64,000 bases of DNA, from the NCBI RefSeq assembly GCF_902167145.1, contig NC_050104.1, forward strand, positions 101,195,849 to 101,259,848, given 5' to 3'. Source of the DNA: Zea mays. Lineage: Eukaryota; Streptophyta; Magnoliopsida; Poales; Poaceae. A program made the position numbers and the translations under genes. Below the pieces are notes generated by a model. The model worked only from the letters and a program-made list of their open reading frames with translations, did not search any database and had not been told where the DNA came from. Within the stretch, counting starts at the first letter, position 1; each line of letters starts with the position of its first letter. This document shows, one piece after another, positions 57,434-64,000 of this stretch.

Positions 57434-57891
57434 ATGGGCAAGAGCAAGAAAGGTGGTGGCTCTTCGCATCACTCCGGCGACAAGCGAAAACGCGAGCCGA
57501 CTCCTCCCTCGGAGGACTTCGGCGACTTGGAGTACTCTCAGAGGAGGAGTTCTCCTCCGAGTCCAAGGGCTCTCCGGCTCCTGCCTCTCCCACGGTGTCG
57601 TCTGAGGATTCAGACGACTCCCATGGGATCGCCGCGGAGGTATGGACTTACATCCGGGCCGTCGAGCGTGCCGGGCTCGAGGGCTCGGATGAGTCGGAGT
57701 ACTCCTCGAACGAGGAGAACTCCTCGGGCTCGTCCGAGGAGGCGGCGGCGGCGATGGCGGTGACGGCGACGACGACGAAGGCGACGGTGACGGCGGCGAC
57801 GACAGCGGCAAGGGCGGTGACGGCAGCGGCGACGGCGGCAGCGGCAGCAAGGGCAGCAGCAAGGCCAGTGGCTAGACGCCACTGGTTTTAG
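57434..57891 (+). pseudogene. gene23: Grande accessory nuclear-protein gene (gene23-like), frameshifted
   Basis: It starts MGKSKKGGGSSHHSGDKRKR, with a basic GDKRKR stretch suited to nuclear import. After SEDFGDLE the frame is lost near 57530-57545. The next frame continues as a Ser/Glu-rich acidic protein (SEEEFSSESKGSPAPASPTV, VSSEDSDDSHGIAAEVWTYI, then EYSSNEENSSGSSEE) and ends in a long Ala/Thr/Val-rich tract before the stop at 57891. It runs antisense to Grande. Maize Grande is reported to encode a nuclear protein of this kind from its own promoter; identification as gene23 is from memory. It is inactivated twice over: by the frameshift and by the insertion in its TATA box. Confidence 0.6.
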
Positions 57892-58242
57892 ATGTTAGTG
57901 TAGATTAGTAGTAGAAATAGTATTAGCGAAATAATGTAGTAGTAGCTAGTAGTATAGTTAGTGAAATGTAATGTAGTAGTAGGGAAAGTATCAGCTCATA
58001 ATGAGTTGATTTGTAAGTTCAGTGACGCTTCCCGTATTGATGAAGAATGATTTCACTCCATCTTGTGTGTATCATTTTGCCTTCTTGCTGATTGTCGATC
58101 GTGTTAATGCCTACTGCAGAGGCTGTTTCTGAACGTAATGCTTGAGTAGCGACTTAGAATCATTGAGTCATGCTTCAGACTGCTTTCTTCGCGATGCCAG
58201 CGCTTTAGTAGTGGTGGCCGAATGATTATCAACAATGTTGGG
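57892..58242 (+). other. Grande 3' internal spacer after accessory gene
   Basis: Runs of TAGTAGTAG and AATGTAATG form a likely 3' UTR of the accessory gene. No coding signal. Confidence 0.5.
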
Positions 58243-58705
58243 GCTTTTAGAAGTAATAGACGAGCGATAGCGGGCCATGTCGGTGTTTTAGAAATAACGA
58301 CCAAGCGGTTACTGGCGATGTCGACGTTTTAGAGGTAACAGCCGAATCCTCTGGAGCCATGTCACTGTTTTAGGAATAACAGCCGAGTGACTGCTGGCGA
58401 CGTCGGCGTTTTAGAAGTAACAGCCGAGTGATAACGGACCACGTCGGCCGCTTTGGAAATACTGGCCGAGTGAAGTCAGGTGACGTCAGCATTTTTAGAA
58501 ATAACAGCTGAGTTAATTTGGGCTGCGCCGGCCGTTTTGGAAATAACGGCCAAGTGATGTCATGGCACGTCAGCGTTTTAGAAATAACGGCTGGGTGATG
58601 ACATGGCACACCAGCGTTTTAGAAATAACCGCTGGGTGATGACATGGCACGCCAGCGTTTTAGAAATAACCGCCAGGTGATGACTGGGCGCTTTTTAGAA
58701 ATGGC
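58243..58705. repeat. 41-bp degenerate tandem repeats in Grande 3' region
   Basis: About eleven units of GTTTTAGAAATAACNGCCGA type start near 58243, 58281, 58321, 58363, 58404, 58445, 58487, 58529, 58570, 58611 and 58652. The last three are most alike. Confidence 0.9.
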
Positions 58706-58844
58706 GTCTGGCCCGGGAAAACCCCATATGTACAGCACTGTCGCACGCCTCCACGTTCCATGCCCTAGTTTTTGCTTTTCTGCATCCAGGCTTTCTCTGC
58801 TCTCCTGCAATATTGCTTCCGCTCCGCTCGCTAGCGAGGTTGAG

Positions 58845-59059
58845 ATGGCGCCCAAGCGGAAAGCTTCGAGTTCGTCCGTCGCAATCATTCCCCCCATCGA
58901 TCCCAACAGTCAGTTGCCTTTCGCATGTAACCATATGTCTGTTGTCTCTGAATCCGACCTTCTTCATCTCGTTTCTATCGGAGTTCTTCCTCCGAAGGAG
59001 CTCTATTCATGGCGGATCTGTCGTGGGGTCACTGTTCCGACAGAAGATACCCACGAATC
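58845..59059 (+). pseudogene. Second Grande antisense gene, N-terminal fragment (Transposase_28-like)
   Basis: The ATG at 58845 (MAPKRKASSSSVAIIPPIDP) gives 71 open codons with SESDLLHLVSIGVLPPKE and a WR...VPTED segment. This resembles the start of the grass 'putative gypsy type transposon' proteins, the same broad family as the antisense genes at 25027 and 36903. Opie inserted at 59060 removes the rest. Family membership is inferred from pattern only. Confidence 0.5.
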
Positions 59060-60315
59060 TGTGAGAGCACCTAGAGGGGGGGTGAATAGGTGATCCTGTA
59101 AAAACTTAAACTTATAGCCACAAAACTTGATTAGGCGTTAGCACAGTTTATACCAAGTGGCTAGAGAGGAGTCAAAACACAATAACCACAAGAATCCAAT
59201 CACAGAGATGACACAGTGGTTATCCCGTGGTTCGGCCAAGTACAAAACTTGCCTACTCCACGTTGTGGCGTCCCAACGGACGAGAGTTGCACTCAACTCC
59301 TCTCAAGTGATCCAATGATCAACTTGAATACCACGGTGTTCTTGCTTTTCTTTTCTCAATCCCGTTTGCGAGGAATCTCCACAACTTGGAGCCTCTCGCC
59401 CTTACAAAAGATGTTCACAGAGAATCACAGAGCAAGGGAGGGATTAGCAACTCACACACAACACAAAGATCACAGCGAATACGCACACACAAGACCCAGA
59501 CTTGAGCTCAAAAGACTAGCACACTAGAACGGAGCTCAAATCACTAGAATGTCGAACAAGTGCGCGAGATTGATGTGTGAGTGATCAAGAGTGCTCAAAG
59601 AATGCTTGGTATCCTTCTCCATGCGCCAAGGGGTCCCTTTTATAGCCCCAAGGCAGCTAGGAGCCGTTGAGAGCACATCTGGAAGGCTATCCTTGCCTTC
59701 TGTCGTCGGGCGCACCGGACAGTCCGGTGCACACCGGACACTGTCCGGTGCCCGATTTATTTCCATAAAAAACTCATCCGACCGTTGCTTTCTGATGTAG
59801 ATCTGCGCACAGTTGGCGCACCGGACATGTCCGGTGCACACCGGACAGTCCGGTGCTTCCTTCCGACCGTTGGCTCGGCCACGTGTCGCGCGCCGATCGC
59901 GCGGCCGACCGTTGGCCCGGCCGACCGTTGGCTCACCGGACAGTCCGGTGCACACCGGACAGTCCGGTGAATTTTAGCCGAAGTCGCCGGAGAAAAAACC
60001 CGAGAGCGGCCTCTTCGGTCGGGGCAGCCTGGCGCACCGGACACTGTCCGGTGCACCACCGGACAGTCCGGTGCCCCAGACCGAAACAGCCTGTTGGCTG
60101 TACACAGCCAGCTTTCTTCTCTTATTCTTCTTCCTGTTTCTAACACTTAGACAAGATGTTAGTACACAAAACTAATGTACTAAGGCTTAGAAACATACCT
60201 TTACTTGTGATTTGCACATTGTTCATCTATGGGCATATTTTCACATTTAAGCACTTGTGTTGACACTCAATCACCAAAATACTTAGAAATGGCCCAAGGG
60301 CACATTTCCCTTTCA
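59060..60315 (-). repeat. 3' LTR of Opie-like element
   Basis: It contains a cluster of CACCGGACAGTCCGGTG palindromes and variants (59706-60075). A TATA-like box GGGGCTATAAAAGGG lies on the minus strand (about 59634-59648). Confidence 0.92.
59706..60075. repeat. CACCGGAC/GTCCGGTG palindrome cluster in Opie LTR
   Basis: At least nine palindromes or half-palindromes occur: GCACCGGACAGTCCGGTGC and forms with CACTGTCC or CATGTCC centres. Confidence 0.92.
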
Positions 60316-61112
60316 ATCTCCCCCTTTTTGGTGATTTATGCCAACACAACATAAAGCAACTAGAACAAGTGCAAAATCACTTCAGATAAAAACTCAAATT
60401 GGTTTTGATTCAATTTTGGCATATATGGATCATCCTTTGCCACCACTTGGTTTGTTTTTGCAAATCAAATTCAAATCTCTATCTCTAAGTCAAACACACA
60501 TGTCGAAGCACAAAGAGAGTCATTCCAAAAGAGATTGATCAAAGATTTCAAAAACTCCCCCTATTTCCCATAATCACCACTTCTCCCCACAAGAAGCCAA
60601 CTTTTGAACATAGAGACAATAAGAGACAATAAAAGCTTTTGACAAAACAAAAACTCTATTCTACTATTTTCAAAATTTCTCAAGTGGTAGCTGATCCATT
60701 TATCACTTTGGCCTTTATTTTCTCCCCCTTTGGCATCAAGCACCAAAACGGGATCAATCTTGGCCCTATAACCCCATTGCCTCACAAAAATCTTCAATTA
60801 AGATCAAATGGCAATAAGAGTTCATGAGATGAACTTGGAATTTGTTACCCTCTCATCGGAGTGCAGTGGAAGTCTTTCATGGTCCAAGTCCACATTTTCC
60901 CTTTCAATTCTCCTTCGAGACTAAGTCAAACAAACTCAAGCATATGGTTAGTCTCAAAGGGTCAAGTTGTAACACATCTCCCCCTAAAACTGTGCATCAC
61001 TTTGCAACGGACTTGTGAGGTCCAGGGAGTGTTTGTACAACTTGAACACCACAATAAACAACAAAATGCAGAATGAACATGATCAAAGGCATAAACACAT
61101 GTATGCTACAAT
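60316..61112 (-). other. Opie 3' untranslated region with multiple polypurine tracts
   Basis: On the minus strand, AAAAAGGGGGAGAT (60316-60330), AATAGGGGGAGT (about 60554-60565), AAAGGGGGAGA (60721-60731) and TTTTAGGGGGAGATG (60975-60989) lie between the pol stop and the LTR. This is the conserved multi-PPT arrangement of Sireviruses. The tract next to the LTR is the likely plus-strand primer. Confidence 0.8.
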
Positions 61113-64000
61113 TCAATCCAAGTTCCGCGAATCTAAGACATTTAGCTCACTACGCAGCCTGCAAAAGGTCTTCTCATCTAGGGGCTTGGTAAAGATATCG
61201 GCTAGCTGGTTCTCGGTGCTAACATGAAACACTTCGATATCTCCCTTTTGCTGGTGGTCTCTCAAAAAGTGATGCCGGATGTCTATGTGCTTTGTGCGGC
61301 TGTGCTCAACAGGATTCTCCGCCATGCGGATAGCACTCTCATTGTCACATAGGAGTGGGACTTTGCTCAGATTGTAGCCAAAGTCCCGGAGGGTTTGCCT
61401 CATCCAAAGTAGTTGCGCGCAACACTGACCTGCGGCAACGTACTCGGCCTCAGCGGTGGATAGGGCAACGGATGTTTGTTTCTTAGAGTTCCATGACACC
61501 AGGGACCTTCCTAAGAATTGGCACGTTCCCGATGTACTCTTCCTATCGACCTTACATCCAGCATAGTCGGAGTCTGAGTATCCAACTAAGTCAAAGGTAG
61601 ACCCCTTTGGATACCAGAGCCCGAAGCAAGGCGTAGCAACCAAATATCTAAGAATTCGCTTCACCGCCACTAAGTGACATTCCTTAGGATCGGATTGAAA
61701 TCTAGCACACATGCATACGCTAAGCATAATATCCGGTCTACTAGCACATAAGTAAAGCAAAGAACCTATCATTGACCGGTATGCTTTTTGATCAATAGAC
61801 TTACCTCCTTTGTTGAGGTCGGTGTGTCCGTCGGTCCCCATCGGAGTCTTTGCGGGCTTGGCGTCCTTCATCCCAAACCGCTTTAGCAGATCTTGCGTGT
61901 ACTTCGTTTGGGAGATGAAGGTGCCGTCCTTGAGTTGCTTCACTTGGAACCCAAGGAAGTAGTTCAACTCGCCCATCATCGACATCTCGAATTTCTGCGT
62001 CATCACCCTGCTAAACTCTTCACAAGACTTTTGGTTAGTAGAACCAAATATTATGTCATCGACATAAATTTGGCACACAAACAAATCACCATCACAAGTC
62101 TTGGTAAAAAGAGTTGGATCGGCTTTCCCAACCTTGAAAGCATTAGCAATTAAGAAATCTCTAAGGCATTCATACCATGCTCTTGGGGCTTGCTTAAGTC
62201 CATAGAGCGCCTTAGAGAGCTTACACACATGGTCGGGGTACCGTTCATCCTCGAAGCCAGGGGGTTGCTCCACGTATACCTCCTCCTTGATTGGCCCATT
62301 GAGGAAAGCGCTCTTCACATCCATTTGGAACAACCTGAAAGAATGGTGAGCGGCATATGCTAGCAAGATACGAATTGATTCTAGCCTAGCCACCGGAGCA
62401 AAAGTCTCCTCGAAATCCAAACCTGCGACTTGGGCATAACCTTTTGCCACAAGTCGAGCCTTGTTTCTCGTCACCACCCCGTGCTCGTCTTGTTTGTTGC
62501 GGAACACCCACTTGGTTCCCACAACATTTTGCTTGGGACGAGGCACCAGTGTCCAAACTTCATTGCGCTTGAAGTTGTTTAACTCCTCTTGCATGGCCAA
62601 CACCCAATCCGGATCTAGCAAGGCCTCTTCTACCCTGAAAGGCTCAATAGAAGAGACAAAGGAGTAATGTTCACAAAAATTAACTAATCGAGATCGAGTA
62701 GTTACTCCCTTGCTAATGTCACCCAGAATTTGGTCGACAGGATGATCCCTTTGAACCATCGCTCGAACTTGGGTTGGAGGTGCCGGGTGCGCTTCTTCCT
62801 CCACCACAAGATCATCTTGTGCTCCCCCTTGATCACACGCCTCCTGTTGATGAACCTGTTCATCGTCTTGAGTTGGGGGATTCACCATAGTTGAGGAAGA
62901 AGGTTGATCTTGCTCTTCTTGTTCCTGTGGTCGCACATCACCAATCGCCATGGTTCGTATAGCGGCCGTCGGAACATCTTCTTCATCTACATCATCAAGA
63001 TCAACAACTTGCTCTCTTGGAGAGCCATTAGTCTCATCAAATACAACGTCGCTAGAGACTTCAACCAAACCCGATGATTTGTTGAAGACTCTATACGCCT
63101 TTGTATTTGAGTCATAACCTAACAAAAACCCTTCTACAGCTTTGGGAGCAAACTTAGAATTTCTACCCTTCTTCACTAGAATGTAGCATTTACTCCCAAA
63201 TACACGAAAGTACGATACATTGGGTTTGTTACCGGTTAGTAGCTCATACGACGTCTTCTTGAGGAGTCGGTGAAGGTAGACCCTGTTGATGGCGTGGCAA
63301 GCCGTGTTCACGGCTTCCGTCCAAAAGCACTCGGGGGTCTTGAACTCTCCAAGCATAGTTCTTGCCATGTCGATTAGCGTCCTGTTCTTCCTCTCTACCA
63401 CACCATTTTGCTGTGGTGTGTAGGGAGCAGAGAACTCATGCTTGATCCCTTCCTCCTCAAGAAACTCTTCCACTTGAAGGTTCTTGAACTCGGACCCGTT
63501 GTCACTCCTTATCTTCTTCACCTTGAGCTCAAACTCATTTTGAGCTCTCCTGAGGAAGCGCTTGAGGGTCCCTTGGGTTTCAGACTTATCCTGCAAAAAG
63601 AACACCCAAGTGAAGCGGGAAAAGTCATCAACAATTACTAGACCATACTTACTTCCTCCTATACTCAGATAGGCGACGGGTCCAAAAAGGTCCATATGCA
63701 GCATCTCCAAGGGTCTTGATGTCGTCATCACATTTTTGGTGTGATGAGAGCCTCCCACCTGTTTCCCTGCTTGACAAGCTGCACAAGGTCTATCTTTTTC
63801 GAATTGAACATTAGTTAGTCCTATCACGTGTTCTCCCTTTAGAAGCTTGTGAAGGTTCTTCATCCCCACATGTGCTAAGCGGCGATGCCACAGCCAGCCC
63901 ATGCTAGTATTAGCTATTAAGCATGCATCTAGACCGGCCTCTTCTTTTGCAAAATCTACTAAATAAAGTTTGCCGTCTAATGCACCCTTAAAAGCTAGTG
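61113..64000 (-). CDS. pol: Opie-like pol (integrase, RT, RNase H), 5'-partial at window edge
   Basis: The frame is open from 64000 to the stop at 61113 (about 960 codons in the window). In order: the pre-integrase zinc region ([14 protein letters not shown] ... CAACQAGKQ); the integrase core D-D-E ([25 protein letters not shown]); the integrase-RT linker ([18 protein letters not shown]); RT ([48 protein letters not shown] near 62050); and RNase H ([43 protein letters not shown]). Copia order (integrase before RT) is clear. No stop or frameshift was seen, in contrast to the copia layers at 9969-14147 and 40139-41441, so this is a young copy. Confidence 0.95.
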   Translation of the reverse strand, partial: LAFKGALDGKLYLVDFAKEEAGLDACLIANTSMGWLWHRRLAHVGMKNLHKLLKGEHVIGLTNVQFEKDRPCAACQAGKQVGGSHHTKNVMTTSRPLEMLHMDLFGPVAYLSIGGSKYGLVIVDDFSRFTWVFFLQDKSETQGTLKRFLRRAQNEFELKVKKIRSDNGSEFKNLQVEEFLEEEGIKHEFSAPYTPQQNGVVERKNRTLIDMARTMLGEFKTPECFWTEAVNTACHAINRVYLHRLLKKTSYELLTGNKPNVSYFRVFGSKCYILVKKGRNSKFAPKAVEGFLLGYDSNTKAYRVFNKSSGLVEVSSDVVFDETNGSPREQVVDLDDVDEEDVPTAAIRTMAIGDVRPQEQEEQDQPSSSTMVNPPTQDDEQVHQQEACDQGGAQDDLVVEEEAHPAPPTQVRAMVQRDHPVDQILGDISKGVTTRSRLVNFCEHYSFVSSIEPFRVEEALLDPDWVLAMQEELNNFKRNEVWTLVPRPKQNVVGTKWVFRNKQDEHGVVTRNKARLVAKGYAQVAGLDFEETFAPVARLESIRILLAYAAHHSFRLFQMDVKSAFLNGPIKEEVYVEQPPGFEDERYPDHVCKLSKALYGLKQAPRAWYECLRDFLIANAFKVGKADPTLFTKTCDGDLFVCQIYVDDIIFGSTNQKSCEEFSRVMTQKFEMSMMGELNYFLGFQVKQLKDGTFISQTKYTQDLLKRFGMKDAKPAKTPMGTDGHTDLNKGGKSIDQKAYRSMIGSLLYLCASRPDIMLSVCMCARFQSDPKECHLVAVKRILRYLVATPCFGLWYPKGSTFDLVGYSDSDYAGCKVDRKSTSGTCQFLGRSLVSWNSKKQTSVALSTAEAEYVAAGQCCAQLLWMRQTLRDFGYNLSKVPLLCDNESAIRMAENPVEHSRTKHIDIRHHFLRDHQQKGDIEVFHVSTENQLADIFTKPLDEKTFCRLRSELNVLDSRNLD

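Larger units (their letters stand above)
46106..59059 (-). mobile_element. Grande-like (Ty3/gypsy Tat) element, 3' part, minus strand
   Basis: The 3' LTR at 46106-46738 (633 bp) starts on the minus strand with TGTGGGGGACAGATATCCC and ends AACACTGACA. A polypurine tract (GATTGGGGGCT) lies just inside it. Size, LTR and a long 3' internal region with plus-strand (antisense) coding fit maize Grande, which is known to carry such an accessory gene (gene23). A 9.4-kb element interrupts it at 47917-57350, and Opie cuts it off at 59060. Gag and pol are outside the window. Confidence 0.78.
59060..64000 (-). mobile_element. Opie-like Sirevirus (Ty1/copia), minus strand, running off the window
   Basis: The 3' LTR at 59060-60315 (1,256 bp) on the minus strand starts TGAAAGGGAAATGTGCCC and ends GGTGCTCTCACA, as I remember for maize Opie. 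Several AGGGGGAG tracts lie between LTR and pol, the multi-PPT feature of Sireviruses. Pol is open to the window edge. Gag and the 5' LTR lie beyond 64000. Confidence 0.9.

Noticed and set aside
57338..57882. Minus-strand Pro/Ser-rich and Arg/Cys/His-rich ORFs opposite the gene23-like frame
   Set aside because: They are shadows of an Asp/Glu/Ala-coding GC-rich tract and show no start context or domain.

Overview
The window is intergenic DNA of a large grass genome, almost certainly maize (Zea mays). I found no host gene. Nearly every base can be assigned to nested LTR retrotransposons or to one DNA transposon. The sequences look like the maize families cinful-zeon, Grande and Opie/Ji; these names come from memory of the families, not from a search. 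Layers were separated using target-site duplications (TSDs), LTR pairs, primer-binding sites and reading frames that resume across insertions.

Left part (1-14147). Positions 1-4073 are a long LTR of a Del/Tekay-like gypsy element, abutting an oppositely oriented LTR end (4074-4677). A degraded gag-like fragment follows. It is split by a 3.0-kb non-autonomous CACTA transposon (5426-8432, TSD ACA) that may carry captured host DNA. Then come two tandem copies of a 2.5-kb segment holding the RT/RNase H end of a minus-strand copia Sirevirus ('B').

Middle (9-41 kb). Sirevirus B runs from its 5' LTR (39294-40138) leftwards through gag and pol. Two gypsy Tat-lineage elements interrupt it: element A (14148-25870, TSD TTTCT, LTRs differing at one base) and a cinful-zeon element (28475-37988, TSD AGAAG). 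Both carry gag/pol on the plus strand and a second gene on the opposite strand between pol and the 3' LTR. In A this antisense gene reads as five exons and 1,135 codons without a stop. In the cinful copy the homologous gene has two nonsense mutations. B itself sits in an older Opie-like pol fragment (40139-41441).

Right part (41.4-64 kb). An LTR stub, a cinful-zeon 3' end with its antisense gene start (41584-43161), and a 2.9-kb Del/Tekay-type LTR containing a 5S rRNA-like segment lead into a minus-strand Grande element (46106-59059). Only the Grande 3' LTR and long 3' internal region are present. A 9.4-kb non-autonomous element with 3.58-kb LTRs (47917-57350, TSD AATAG) has split the TATA box of the Grande accessory gene. 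An Opie element (59060-64000, minus) ends Grande and leaves the window with pol still open.

The main theme is accessory coding inside retrotransposons: antisense genes with their own TATA boxes in three Tat-lineage families, and a small, probably spliced reading frame conserved in Del/Tekay-type LTRs. LTR divergence counted by eye, at 1.3e-8 substitutions per site per year, suggests insertions about 0.1 (A), 0.2 (47917-57350) and 0.8 (cinful-zeon) million years ago. These ages are rough.
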